A DNA stretch of 64,000 nt from Brachyspira hyodysenteriae ATCC 27164 (lineage in GTDB: Bacteria; Spirochaetota; Brachyspiria; Brachyspirales; Brachyspiraceae), in contig NZ_CP015910.2 in assembly GCF_001676785.2 (NCBI RefSeq), positions 930,001 to 994,000 of the forward strand. The letters run 5' to 3'. Shown piece by piece: positions 52,319 to 62,355 of this stretch. The notes under the pieces are model-generated. The model was not told the origin of the DNA. It saw only the letters and a list, made by a program, of their open reading frames with translations, and made no database searches. Within the stretch, counting starts at the first letter, position 1, and each line of letters opens with the position of its first letter. The position numbers were made by a program, and so were the translations under genes.

Positions 52319-54160
52319 ATGAGTAGATTTCATAGTCTATCATTTAAAATGCCTATTACTATTAGTTTAATGTCTGTTTTAATGTTAGGTTTTTTATTAA
52401 GTGCCTCTGTGTTTTTTTCAAATAAAGGAATAACACAAAGTATAGATACAGGCTTTAAAAATACGGTAGAAGGATACGCAAATTTATTTGATTCTATATT
52501 GGATGCACAAGTAATGGTAAATAAGGCCTATACAAGCAGTGCCAATATTAAGAATTTTCTATCAGATATGAGTAATTCCTATACTAGAAATGTTAATCTA
52601 GATATAACTTCATTTATAGAAAACAATAATTTTATTGAAAATATTTCTATAATGAATACTAATGGTGTAATAGTTTTTGATAAAAATTCTAAACTAATAG
52701 GCAGAAATTTTATGGAACTTAGACCAGATATGATGCAAAAATTGCTTGCTGGAGCTGATGTTGCTTTCGGAAATGAAATTAAAGAATCGGCAGCTACAGG
52801 AGAGCTTACAATATCTTTAGGCTTGAGAATACTTGATTATAATAATCAATTAATAGGATATTTAGTTTCCATAATAAAAATAATGGTTATATATGACAAT
52901 TATTTCAGCAATATACAATTAGGAAGAAGCGGAAGAATAGTAACTGTAAATGATAAATCTATGGTTATAATGGATACTGATCCAAAAGAAATAAATAAGA
53001 AGGCTCCAAGTGAATATGATAATATAATAAAAAGCGGTTCTGTATCAGGGGATATACGTTATAGTGCCAATAATCATATTAGAGAGGGCTTTTATAAAAA
53101 AATGACTGTTCAGCCTTGGATAGTAGCTTATGCTATGGATCAGGAAGAAATTTATGAGATAAATAAATCTATAGTTATAACTAGTGTTATTATAGGCATA
53201 ATATCTATGCTTCTTATGACATTAGTTGTTTTCCTATTTACTAGAAGTATAATAAAACCTTTAAACATTGTAGTTGAAGAAGCTAAAGAAATAGCATCTG
53301 GAAGGCTTGTCATACATAATAGAAAATTAAATAGAAAAGATGAACTTGGAGAATTATCTCATTCTTTCCATGATATGAAATATAAACTTATAGAAGTAAT
53401 AGAAACAACTTTACATAATGCAGATAAAATGTCTCAGGCTGCTAATAGTCTTGCTATAGGAAATAAAGATTTGGCTCATAAAGCAGAAAATACAGCAGCT
53501 AACCTTGAAGAAACAGCTTCTTCTATGGAAGAAATAGCTTCAGCTATATCTATGGCTACAAATAATTCTGTAAAAGGTAATGAGATGATGACTCACTGTA
53601 AAGAGTCTATAGAGAATGCAACATCTGTAGTATCTGAAACAGTTAGAAGTATGAATGAAGTTAATGCTGATAGTGAAAAGATTAAAGATATTATTAAAGT
53701 TATAGAGGGTATAGCTTTCCAAACTAATATATTAGCTTTGAATGCGGCAGTAGAGGCAGCAAGAGCCGGAGATCAAGGTAAAGGTTTTGCTGTAGTAGCC
53801 AGCGAAGTAAGAAGTTTGGCACAAAGCAGTCAGGATTCAGCAAAAGATATAACAGAATTGGTAAATCAAGTATATGAAAAAATTAATAAAGCTAATAAGA
53901 TAGTAGAAAGTCAGGAAGAGCTTTTTATGAGTATTAAAGGCGAAATAGATGAAACAGCAAATATTATTAAAGATATTAGTTCAGCAGCATTGGAACAGCA
54001 ATCAGGAGTATCACAAGTAAATAAAGCTGTAATGGAAATGGATTCTATTACACAGGAGAATGCTGCCTTAGTTGAACAGTCCACAGCTTCTTCGCTTGCT
54101 TTATATGATGATGCTAAAGAGCTTCAGTCTGTTATGAGTTTCTTTAGAATAGAAAAGTAG
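52319..54160 (+). CDS. Methyl-accepting chemotaxis protein 2
   Basis: This 613-residue receptor has the same architecture as its neighbour: TM1 near 11-34, extracytoplasmic sensing domain, TM2 near 285-307, HAMP, and the signalling domain with the same tip. From about residue 390 onward it is nearly identical with receptor 3, and in the final 175 residues I see no difference. The sensing part differs from the other two receptors. Start with TTAGGAG. It follows its own promoter. Confidence 0.93.
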   Translation: MSRFHSLSFKMPITISLMSVLMLGFLLSASVFFSNKGITQSIDTGFKNTVEGYANLFDSILDAQVMVNKAYTSSANIKNFLSDMSNSYTRNVNLDITSFIENNNFIENISIMNTNGVIVFDKNSKLIGRNFMELRPDMMQKLLAGADVAFGNEIKESAATGELTISLGLRILDYNNQLIGYLVSIIKIMVIYDNYFSNIQLGRSGRIVTVNDKSMVIMDTDPKEINKKAPSEYDNIIKSGSVSGDIRYSANNHIREGFYKKMTVQPWIVAYAMDQEEIYEINKSIVITSVIIGIISMLLMTLVVFLFTRSIIKPLNIVVEEAKEIASGRLVIHNRKLNRKDELGELSHSFHDMKYKLIEVIETTLHNADKMSQAANSLAIGNKDLAHKAENTAANLEETASSMEEIASAISMATNNSVKGNEMMTHCKESIENATSVVSETVRSMNEVNADSEKIKDIIKVIEGIAFQTNILALNAAVEAARAGDQGKGFAVVASEVRSLAQSSQDSAKDITELVNQVYEKINKANKIVESQEELFMSIKGEIDETANIIKDISSAALEQQSGVSQVNKAVMEMDSITQENAALVEQSTASSLALYDDAKELQSVMSFFRIEK

Positions 54161-54271
54161 TTAAAAAATTATAATATAATGATAATATTATGTATATAAA
54201 TACTTTATATAATATTGTTTATACATAATATTATCAATATTGTAATTATTAATACATCTTATATTATTTAA

Positions 54272-54300
54272 TTGACAATTCTAATAGTTTTTACTATACT
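54272..54300 (+). promoter_or_regulatory. Promoter of chemoreceptor 3
   Basis: TTGACA (54272-54277), 17 bases and TATACT (54295-54300), 74 bases before ATG. Confidence 0.7.
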
Positions 54301-54374
54301 ATCTATTATTATAAATTCTATTGTTATTTTCGTATTTATCTTTGTAAATATCTAAATATCTGGGAGTTTGAAGT

Positions 54375-56216
54375 ATGAGTAAATTTAGCAGCCTATCTTT
54401 TAAAATGCCAATAACTATTAGTTTTATGGCTATAATAATGTTAGTTTTTTTACTAAGTGCATCTGTGTTTTTTTCAAATAAGGGAATAACAGAAAGTATA
54501 GATACAGGTTTTAAAAATACGGTAGAAGGGTATGCTAATTTATTTAATTCTATATTAAATGCTCAAGTTATGGTATCTGTAGCTTATTCAAGCAGTTCTA
54601 ATATTAGGAATTATCTTATTAATAGAGATGAAAATTATAAGAGATTAGGCTTGATTGATTTAAATTTGTTTATAAAAAGAAATGAGTATTTAGAAAATAT
54701 ATATGTTGTAGGTATTGAAGGCGATATTTTATTGGATAAAAAAAATGAGTTAACAGGGCAAAGTATGGCTAAATTTAGACCATGTATGTGGAATAAATTA
54801 AAAGCAGGTGAAGAATATGCTATAGGAAATAATATGAGAAAATCAGCAGATACAGGAGAATATACAGTATCTATTGGTACTCAGATATTAGATTTTGAAA
54901 ATAATATTATAGGTTATTTAGTATTGATAGTTAGATCATCTATAATATATCAGAATTATTTCAGTAATATAAAATTAGGAAGAAGCGGAAGAATAGTTGC
55001 TGTTAATGATCAGCTTAAAGTTGTAATGGATACAGATCCTAATGAAATAGATAAAGATGCTCCTCAAGAATATGATACTATATTTAAATCTGGAAGTTTA
55101 GAGGGAGAATTAAAATATTCGTTTAATAATCATATTAGAGCTGGTTATTATAAGAAAATGAAGATACATCCTTGGATAGTAGCTTATGCTATGGATGAAG
55201 AAGAGATTTATGAAGTTAATAAATCTATTATAGGTATAAGTACAATAATAGGTATAATATCTATGCTTCTTATGACATTGGTTGTTTTCCTATTTACTAG
55301 AAGCATAATAAAACCTTTAAATATTATAGTTGAAGAAGCAAAAGAAATAGAGGAAGGAAGGCTTGTAACTAATAGAAAAGCTTTGAATAGAAAAGATGAG
55401 TTAGGTGTATTATCAAGATCATTTACTTCTATGCGCATAAAACTTATAGAAATAATAGAAACAACTTTACATAATGCAGACAAAATGTCATTAGCAGCAA
55501 ATAATTTGGCAGCAGGTAATAAAGATTTATCAAGAAGATCAGAAAATACAGCAGCTAACCTTGAAGAAACAGCTTCTTCTATGGAAGAAATAGCTTCAGC
55601 TATATCTATGGCTACAAATAATTCTGTAAAAGGTAATGAGATGATGACTCACTGCAGAGCATCAATAGATAATGCAACATCCATAGTATCTGAAACAGTT
55701 AGAAGTATGAATGAAGTTAATGCTGATAGTGAAAAGATTAAAGATATTATTAAAGTTATAGAGGGTATAGCTTTCCAAACTAATATATTAGCTTTAAATG
55801 CGGCAGTAGAAGCAGCAAGAGCCGGAGATCAAGGTAAAGGTTTTGCTGTAGTAGCCAGCGAAGTAAGAAGTTTGGCACAAAGCAGTCAGGATTCAGCAAA
55901 AGATATAACAGAATTGGTAAATCAAGTATATGAAAAAATTAATAAAGCTAATAAGATAGTAGAAAGTCAGGAAGAGCTTTTTATGAGTATTAAAGGCGAA
56001 ATAGATGAAACAGCAAATATTATTAAAGATATTAGTTCAGCAGCATTGGAACAGCAATCAGGAGTATCACAAGTAAATAAAGCTGTAATGGAAATGGATT
56101 CTATTACACAGGAGAATGCTGCCTTAGTTGAACAGTCCACAGCTTCTTCGCTTGCTTTATATGATGATGCTAAAGAGCTTCAGTCTGTTATGAGTTTCTT
56201 TAGAATAGAAAAATAA
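54375..56216 (+). CDS. Methyl-accepting chemotaxis protein 3
   Basis: This 613-residue receptor is a close paralogue of the preceding one. The first 35 residues are alike ('SLSFKMPITISFMAIIMLVF', 'SASVFFSNKGIT'), the sensing domain has diverged ('RDENYKRLGLIDLNLFIKRN'), and the cytoplasmic signalling domain is nearly the same at DNA level. Such a mosaic suggests gene conversion of the conserved half with ligand diversification of the sensor. TGGGAG lies before the start. Confidence 0.93.
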   Translation: MSKFSSLSFKMPITISFMAIIMLVFLLSASVFFSNKGITESIDTGFKNTVEGYANLFNSILNAQVMVSVAYSSSSNIRNYLINRDENYKRLGLIDLNLFIKRNEYLENIYVVGIEGDILLDKKNELTGQSMAKFRPCMWNKLKAGEEYAIGNNMRKSADTGEYTVSIGTQILDFENNIIGYLVLIVRSSIIYQNYFSNIKLGRSGRIVAVNDQLKVVMDTDPNEIDKDAPQEYDTIFKSGSLEGELKYSFNNHIRAGYYKKMKIHPWIVAYAMDEEEIYEVNKSIIGISTIIGIISMLLMTLVVFLFTRSIIKPLNIIVEEAKEIEEGRLVTNRKALNRKDELGVLSRSFTSMRIKLIEIIETTLHNADKMSLAANNLAAGNKDLSRRSENTAANLEETASSMEEIASAISMATNNSVKGNEMMTHCRASIDNATSIVSETVRSMNEVNADSEKIKDIIKVIEGIAFQTNILALNAAVEAARAGDQGKGFAVVASEVRSLAQSSQDSAKDITELVNQVYEKINKANKIVESQEELFMSIKGEIDETANIIKDISSAALEQQSGVSQVNKAVMEMDSITQENAALVEQSTASSLALYDDAKELQSVMSFFRIEK

Positions 56217-56355
56217 TATATTTTGTTAAATTTTTATTAATACTATTTACAAATTAAAAATAATTATTATAATATTATCAGCCTAAATGAATAACTGTTA
56301 ATGTTTATCATGAAGGAATTTATTTAAAATTTATATTAATCTGATTTATTAGTTT

Positions 56356-56607
56356 ATGGAAAATAATAGAATCGCTGTTGTTGGTATAATAGTTGAAGAA
56401 ACAGAAAATGTTTCAAAAGTTAATGAAATTTTGCATGATTACAGTGATTTTATTATAGGAAGGATGGGAATTCCTTATAGAGAAGAGAATATAAATATAA
56501 TCAGCATAGTCTTAAATGCTCCTAATGATAAAATTAATAGTTTAACAGGTAAACTTGGTATGCTTAAAGGTGTTTCTGCTAAAGCACTTTATGCAAACAA
56601 AAAGTAA
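56356..56607 (+). CDS. TM1266-type iron-only hydrogenase system regulator
   Basis: The 83-residue product matches the small ACT-like family annotated as iron-only hydrogenase system putative regulator: 'NRIAVVGIIVEETENVSKVNEILHDYSDFIIGRMGIPYREENINIISIVLNAPNDKINSLTGKLGMLKGVSAKALYA'. The family is found next to [FeFe]-hydrogenase maturation genes; its exact action is not known to me. It is the first gene before hydG, 41 bases away, with a likely shared transcript. No clear ribosome-binding site. Confidence 0.85.
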   Translation: MENNRIAVVGIIVEETENVSKVNEILHDYSDFIIGRMGIPYREENINIISIVLNAPNDKINSLTGKLGMLKGVSAKALYANKK

Positions 56608-56648
56608 AAACTATAATATTATAAGTTTAATTATTAGGAGTTTATATT

Positions 56649-58073
56649 ATGTCTTCAACTACTTTATTTAAGTACGATTCTAAATCAAGAAATGCAAATG
56701 AATTTATTAATGATGAAGAAATTTTAAAAACTATATCTCAAGTAGAAAGCGGAAATTACAATATAAGAGATATATTGGATAAAGCTAAAGAGATGAAAGG
56801 GCTTGAACCTAATGAGGCATTAGCTTTACTTCTTTGCGATGATAAAGATGCTGAAAATGAGATGTTTGAAATAGCAAAGAAAATAAAATTAGAAATATAT
56901 GGTAAAAGAATAGTTTTATTTGCTCCTCTTTATTTATCAAATTATTGTATTAATGGATGCGTTTACTGTCCTTATCATGCCAAAAATAAACATATAGCTA
57001 GAAAGCAATTAACTCAAGATGAGATTAGAGCTGAAGTTATAGCATTGCAGGATATGGGACATAAAAGACTTGCATTAGAAACAGGAGAAGATCCTGATTA
57101 TGCTAGTATGGAATATTTACTAGAATCTATAAAAACAATATACAGCATTAAGCATAAAAACGGAGCAATTAGAAGAGTTAATGTTAATATTGCAGCAACT
57201 ACTGTAGAGAATTATAAAAAGTTAAAAGATGCCGGTATTGGTACTTATGTATTATTCCAAGAAACTTATCATAAACCTACTTATGAAAAAGTTCATCCAA
57301 GCGGCCCAAAAAGTAATTATGAATATCATACTGAGGCAATGGACAGAGCTATGGAAGGCGGAATTGATGATGTTGGTATAGGTGTATTATTTGGGCTTTA
57401 TAATTATAAATATGATTTTACTGCTATGCTTTATCATGCTAAACATTTGGAAGATACTTTTGGATGCGGACCTCATACTATAAGTGTACCTAGAATAAGA
57501 CCTGCTGATGATGTTGATGTGAAAAATTTTCATAATGCTATTACTGATAGCTTATTCAAAAAGATAGTTGCTGTTTTAAGAATAGCTGTTCCTTATACTG
57601 GAATAATAGTTTCTACAAGAGAGAGTCAGAAATCAAGAGAAGAAGTTTTGGAAGTTGGAGTTTCTCAAATAAGTGGAGGATCAAGAACAAGCGTTGGAGG
57701 ATATGTTGAAGAGGAAGAAGAAAACTCCAAACAGTTTGAAATTTCTGATAACCGTTCTCTTGATGATATTATAAAATGGCTTTCTGATATAGATTATCTT
57801 CCTAGCTTCTGTACTGCTTGTTATAGAGAGGGAAGAACAGGTGACAGATTCATGGCATTTGCTAAAAGCGGACAAATAAAAAATTTCTGTCAGGCTAATG
57901 CTATAATAACTTTAAAAGAATATGAGAATGATTATGCTAAAGAAGAAACTAAAAAATCTATAGATAAAGTTATAATAAATGAAATAGAGAAAGTACCTAA
58001 TGAAAAGGTAAAGGCTAAATTAGTAGATTCTTTAAAAGGCATAGACGAGGGAAGAAGAGATTTTAAATTTTAA
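56649..58073 (+). CDS. hydG: [FeFe]-hydrogenase maturase HydG
   Basis: HydG is a radical SAM tyrosine lyase that makes the CO and CN ligands of the H-cluster. The 474-residue product has the SAM cluster motif C-x3-C-x2-C in 'NYCINGCVYCPYHAKN' near residue 100 and the C-terminal auxiliary cluster motif C-x2-C-x22-C in 'CTACYREGRTGDRF' onward to 'FCQANAI'. AGGAG stands before ATG. It is followed by a strong hairpin and then hydF and hydE. The hydrogenase subunits are not in the window. Confidence 0.94.
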   Translation: MSSTTLFKYDSKSRNANEFINDEEILKTISQVESGNYNIRDILDKAKEMKGLEPNEALALLLCDDKDAENEMFEIAKKIKLEIYGKRIVLFAPLYLSNYCINGCVYCPYHAKNKHIARKQLTQDEIRAEVIALQDMGHKRLALETGEDPDYASMEYLLESIKTIYSIKHKNGAIRRVNVNIAATTVENYKKLKDAGIGTYVLFQETYHKPTYEKVHPSGPKSNYEYHTEAMDRAMEGGIDDVGIGVLFGLYNYKYDFTAMLYHAKHLEDTFGCGPHTISVPRIRPADDVDVKNFHNAITDSLFKKIVAVLRIAVPYTGIIVSTRESQKSREEVLEVGVSQISGGSRTSVGGYVEEEEENSKQFEISDNRSLDDIIKWLSDIDYLPSFCTACYREGRTGDRFMAFAKSGQIKNFCQANAIITLKEYENDYAKEETKKSIDKVIINEIEKVPNEKVKAKLVDSLKGIDEGRRDFKF

Positions 58074-58099
58074 TTTAGGGTTACTCATTTTATAATTTA

Positions 58100-58154
58100 T
58101 TCAGTTTTCTTAATTGTTTGTAATGATTAAGAAAACTGAATTAATTTTATTTAT
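58100..58154 (+). terminator. Terminator between hydG and hydF
   Basis: A perfect 15-bp stem TTCAGTTTTCTTAAT / ATTAAGAAAACTGAA with an 11-base loop, then TTAATTTTATTTAT. It may reduce read-through from hydG to hydF. Confidence 0.75.
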
Positions 58155-58175
58155 AAATAGGATGTGTGAAAAAAT

Positions 58176-59360
58176 ATGAATGATACACCAAATTCAAATA
58201 GAACTCATATTGCAATATTTGGAAGAAGAAATGCAGGTAAATCTAGTATTATAAATGCTATTGCCAATCAGTATATAGCAATAGTTTCCAATACTGCAGG
58301 AACAACTACTGATCCGGTTAAAAAAGCTATAGAAATAAATGGTATAGGTGCATGTACTATTGTTGACACTGCAGGCTTTGATGATGATGGAGAGCTTGGA
58401 GCTTTAAGAATAGAAAGAACAAAAAAAATAATGGAGTCATCTGATATAGCTTTATTTGTTTTTGATGCTAGTTTTATAAATAATGATTATTCATTAGAGC
58501 TTAAATGGAAAAATAAACTTGAAAGTTTAGAGATACCAATTATAGCAGTTTTAAATAAAATAGATTTAAATGCTGATTATAAAAATATAGAACAAAATAT
58601 AAAAGAAATTTTTAATTTAGAAACTGTTTCAATAAGTGCTTATAATAAAATTAATATAGATAAATTAATTGATGCTATAAAATTAACGATTCCAAAAACA
58701 GAAGAAATAAGTATAACAGGACATATAATAAAAGAGGATGATATAGTAATGCTTGTTATGCCACAGGATATTCAAGCTCCTAAAGGCAGACTTATTCTTC
58801 CTCAAGTTCAAACTATAAGAGATATTTTGGATAATAAAGCTGTGATAATTGCTTCGACATTTGATAAGTTTGAAAATGCATTAAAAGCATTAAGCAAAGC
58901 ACCTAAAGTAATAATAACAGATTCCCAGGTTTTTAAAGAGGTAGAAAAATTAAAACCTAAAGAAAGTTTATTAACTTCTTTTTCAGTTCTTTTTGCACGT
59001 TATAAAGGAGATGAGAAAATCTATAAAAAAGGTGCTGATTTTATAGATAATTTAACAAAGGACAGTAAAATATTAATAGCAGAAAGCTGTACTCATATAC
59101 CATTGGAAGGAGATATAGGCAGAGTAAAAATTCCAAATTTATTAAAAAATAAATTTGGTTTTGAATTTGATATAGATTATGTTGCAGGTAATGATTTTCC
59201 AAATGATTTATCGAAATATGATTTGGTTATACATTGCGGAGGATGCATGGGTACTAGAAAACATATTTTAAATAGAATAAGAATATGCGAAGAGCAGAAT
59301 ATACCTATAACTAATTACGGTATGACTATAGCAAAGATTAATGGAGTTCAATATATATAA
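58176..59360 (+). CDS. hydF: [FeFe]-hydrogenase maturation GTPase HydF
   Basis: HydF is a scaffold on which the 2Fe subcluster is assembled and delivered to the hydrogenase. The 394-residue product has the GTPase loop 'GRRNAGKSSI' (G1, residues 12-21), 'NTAGTTTDPV' (G2), 'DTAGFDD' (G3) and 'NKID' (G4). The C-terminal cluster ligands are C-x-H in 'ESCTHIPL' and HCxxC in 'IHCGGCMG'. It is located between hydG and hydE. Start ATG with GGATGTGTG upstream. Confidence 0.93.
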   Translation: MNDTPNSNRTHIAIFGRRNAGKSSIINAIANQYIAIVSNTAGTTTDPVKKAIEINGIGACTIVDTAGFDDDGELGALRIERTKKIMESSDIALFVFDASFINNDYSLELKWKNKLESLEIPIIAVLNKIDLNADYKNIEQNIKEIFNLETVSISAYNKINIDKLIDAIKLTIPKTEEISITGHIIKEDDIVMLVMPQDIQAPKGRLILPQVQTIRDILDNKAVIIASTFDKFENALKALSKAPKVIITDSQVFKEVEKLKPKESLLTSFSVLFARYKGDEKIYKKGADFIDNLTKDSKILIAESCTHIPLEGDIGRVKIPNLLKNKFGFEFDIDYVAGNDFPNDLSKYDLVIHCGGCMGTRKHILNRIRICEEQNIPITNYGMTIAKINGVQYI

Positions 59361-59384
59361 TAATTTAAAAAAGGGAATATAAAC

Positions 59385-60506
59385 TTGATTAATATAAATA
59401 AAGCAAAAGAAATTATTAATAAAATAGAAATAGAAGAAAAAATATCAAAAGAAGATGCTTTAACTCTATTATCATCTTTTGAATATGATAATAATATCAA
59501 TATAAAAAAATTAAATGAAGAAGAAAAAGTAGAAGTAAAGAACTTAAAAGAATATCTAAGACTAAAAGCAAGAGAAAAAGCTGATAAAGTATTCGGAAAA
59601 TATGTTTTTATGCGCGGGCTTATAGAGTTTACTAATTATTGTAAGAATGACTGTATATACTGCGGGATAAGAAAAAGTAATAAAAATGCAGAGAGATACA
59701 GACTTGATAAAGAAGATATTTTATCATGCTGCGAACTTGGTTATGAAATAGGATTTAGAACTTTTGTACTTCAGGGCGGTGAAGACCCTTATTATAATTT
59801 AGAAATTATGTCTGATATAGTTGAAGCAATTAAAACAAAATATCCGGATTGTGCTTTGACATTATCAATAGGCGAAAAAGAAGAAGAGTATTATAAAGCA
59901 TTAAAAGAAAAAGGTGCTAATAGATTTTTGCTTAGACATGAAACTTCTGATGATATTCACTATTCAAAACTTCACCCTACAGATATGAGTTTAGAAAATA
60001 GAAAAAAATGTTTAAGAACTTTAAAAAAATTAGGATATCAAACAGGTACAGGTATAATGGTTGGAAGTCCTCATCAAACTTTAGAAAATATAGCTGATGA
60101 TTTTGTTTTTATGCAGGAGATAAAACCTGAAATGATAGGTATAGGGCCTTTTCTTCCGCATAAAGATACTCCTTTTGCCAATGAAAAAAAAGGAGAGTTG
60201 GAACTTACGTTAATACTCATAAGTATACTTCGTCTAATTTTTCCATTGTCTTTGATACCTGCTACCACTGCTTTAGGTACTATTAAAGAAGGCGGACGTG
60301 AAATGGGTATACTTTGCGGGGCAAATGTTGTTATGCCTAATTTATCTCCTATGAGTGTGAGAAAAAAATATTTGCTTTATAATGATAAGCTTGCTACAGG
60401 TACTGAATCTGCTGAAGGAGTTAAAAGCCTTAGAATCAATATGGAAAATATTGGATATATTCTTACAGGTATGAGAGGGGATTTTGATATTAACAGACAT
60501 AGTTAA
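59385..60506 (+). CDS. hydE: [FeFe]-hydrogenase maturase HydE
   Basis: HydE is a radical SAM enzyme that helps form the dithiomethylamine bridge of the H-cluster. The 373-residue product has C-x3-C-x2-C in 'NYCKNDCIYCGIRKSN' near residue 85, then 'LQGGEDPYY', 'HETSD', 'GTGIMVGSPHQTLENI' and 'PATTALGTIKEGGREMGILCGANVVMPNLSP'. The start is TTG at 59385, behind AAAAAGGGAATATAAAC; no ATG is close in frame. It follows hydF by 24 bases, probably in the same message. Confidence 0.93.
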   Translation: MININKAKEIINKIEIEEKISKEDALTLLSSFEYDNNINIKKLNEEEKVEVKNLKEYLRLKAREKADKVFGKYVFMRGLIEFTNYCKNDCIYCGIRKSNKNAERYRLDKEDILSCCELGYEIGFRTFVLQGGEDPYYNLEIMSDIVEAIKTKYPDCALTLSIGEKEEEYYKALKEKGANRFLLRHETSDDIHYSKLHPTDMSLENRKKCLRTLKKLGYQTGTGIMVGSPHQTLENIADDFVFMQEIKPEMIGIGPFLPHKDTPFANEKKGELELTLILISILRLIFPLSLIPATTALGTIKEGGREMGILCGANVVMPNLSPMSVRKKYLLYNDKLATGTESAEGVKSLRINMENIGYILTGMRGDFDINRHS

Positions 60507-60595
60507 ATCTTTATAAAAAATAAAATTATATATTTACATATAAGCTATTATATATTAAAATAATATGATTATATTAATAAGAGTAAAGATTAGTT

Positions 60596-62353
60596 ATGAA
60601 AAATATTTTTAATAATAAACTTAATAATCCAAGTAATCCTAATAAAACTTTTATTCAGGCTATAGATGAGTTTTTAAGAAGAATATCAAATTTAATAGCG
60701 ATAGCAGGATCTATATTTGCAATATTTGTTCTTTTAATGCAGGTAAGACAAATTAATGTTTATAACTTTTACATATATAATTATGATAAGATTATTAATA
60801 TCATAACAATATGTTTTGTATTTATACTTATAGATCAAATAAGAATAGCACCTAGGAAACTTTATATAGTTGTGCCGATTATTCAGCTTATAGGTTTATT
60901 ACTTTTAAATTTTTTCAGCAGAAAATATTATGATGTATATGCAAATAGAATAATATGGACTATAGCAGGTTCTATACTTTTCTTTTTAGTTATAGTAATA
61001 AATTGGCTTAGGCTTTCATACTCTAAGTTTACATTATATCAGATGATTATAGCTTCTTTTATATTTGTTATAACATTAGGAAGTTTGCTTTTATATTTGC
61101 CTTTGAGTACAGTAACAGGTAAATTATCATTTGTAGATGCTTTGTTTACAGCTACTAGTGCGGTATGCGTTACGGGGCTTAGTGTTATAGATATTTCAAA
61201 AGAGTTTACTCTTTTTGGACAGATTGTATTGATTACTCTTATTCAAATAGGAGGACTTGGTATTATGTCCATATCTGCAATAGTACTTTTATTTTCTATA
61301 AGTAAAGGTAGTGTACAGGATAGGGTAAGAACTTTGGAAATGTTTAATACACAGAATAAAGATATAATACAGTCTACTATAAAAGTGATTTTTTTATCCA
61401 CATTTTTAATAGAATTATTGGGTGCCGTTTCTCTATTTACTGTTATAGATACTAATGATAGATTAGGAATGCGTATATTTTCTTCGGTATTTCACTCTAT
61501 AAGTGCATTTTGTAATGCAGGTTTTTCTCTTTACACTGATAATCTTCATCAATATTCTGCTAATGTTGTAGTTAATGTTACTATTATGCTGCTTATAACT
61601 CTTGGAGGTATAGGATATCCTGTTATGCTTACTGTTACTAGGGCTATCATTAATAAATTCAAAGGTAAAAGATATGTATTTGACGTTCAGGCTAGAATAG
61701 TAATATTTACAAGTATTCTTCTTATAATTCTTGGAAGTGCATTTATTTTCTTTAATGAGTATTCAAATTCATTGAAAGATTTGCCTTTAAAAGAAAAAAT
61801 ATTGGTTTCTTTATTTCAAAGTGTAAGTCCAAGAACAGCAGGTTTTGAAACAATCGCTTATAGTTCTATGAGCAGTGTTACTATAGGAGTTGTTATATTT
61901 TTAATGTTTGTAGGAGCTTCTCCTAACAGTACAGGCGGCGGTGTAAAAACTACTACTTTATTTGTATTTATGTTTTCAGTAATAACAGCAATTTTTAACA
62001 GACCATATATTGTAGTTAATGGCAGAAAAATAAAAGATGATACAGTTAATAAGTCAGTTGCCATAGTTACACTTGCAATAGCTATTTCTGTATTAGCTTC
62101 ATTTATCATGTTTTATATAGAAAAATCAAATAGTATGATGCCTATACTTTTTGAGGCAGTATCAGCAATAAGCACAGTAGGACTTTCTCTTGGTATAACA
62201 CCAACTGTTACAATATGGAGTAAATTGATACTTATTGTTTTAATGTTTATTGGTAGGGTAGGTTATCTTACTTTGTTTATGAGTATAGGTTCTATTAATC
62301 AAGGAAAATACGGTATAATAGATTTACCTACAGGCGAGGTAACTATAGGATAA
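60596..62353 (+). CDS. TrkH/KtrB-family potassium transporter
   Basis: The 585-residue membrane protein has about twelve membrane segments. The four selectivity-filter repeats are visible: 'TSAVCVTGLSVIDI', 'ISAFCNAGFSLYTD', 'SPRTAGFETIAYS' and 'VSAISTVGLSLGI'. The first 160 residues hold extra segments not found in short KtrB. It imports K+ (or Na+/K+) with a cytosolic TrkA/KtrA subunit, which is not seen near. The stop is two bases before the next gene's ATG, which suggests one transcript. Confidence 0.9.
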   Translation: MKNIFNNKLNNPSNPNKTFIQAIDEFLRRISNLIAIAGSIFAIFVLLMQVRQINVYNFYIYNYDKIINIITICFVFILIDQIRIAPRKLYIVVPIIQLIGLLLLNFFSRKYYDVYANRIIWTIAGSILFFLVIVINWLRLSYSKFTLYQMIIASFIFVITLGSLLLYLPLSTVTGKLSFVDALFTATSAVCVTGLSVIDISKEFTLFGQIVLITLIQIGGLGIMSISAIVLLFSISKGSVQDRVRTLEMFNTQNKDIIQSTIKVIFLSTFLIELLGAVSLFTVIDTNDRLGMRIFSSVFHSISAFCNAGFSLYTDNLHQYSANVVVNVTIMLLITLGGIGYPVMLTVTRAIINKFKGKRYVFDVQARIVIFTSILLIILGSAFIFFNEYSNSLKDLPLKEKILVSLFQSVSPRTAGFETIAYSSMSSVTIGVVIFLMFVGASPNSTGGGVKTTTLFVFMFSVITAIFNRPYIVVNGRKIKDDTVNKSVAIVTLAIAISVLASFIMFYIEKSNSMMPILFEAVSAISTVGLSLGITPTVTIWSKLILIVLMFIGRVGYLTLFMSIGSINQGKYGIIDLPTGEVTIG

Positions 62354-62355
62354 TT

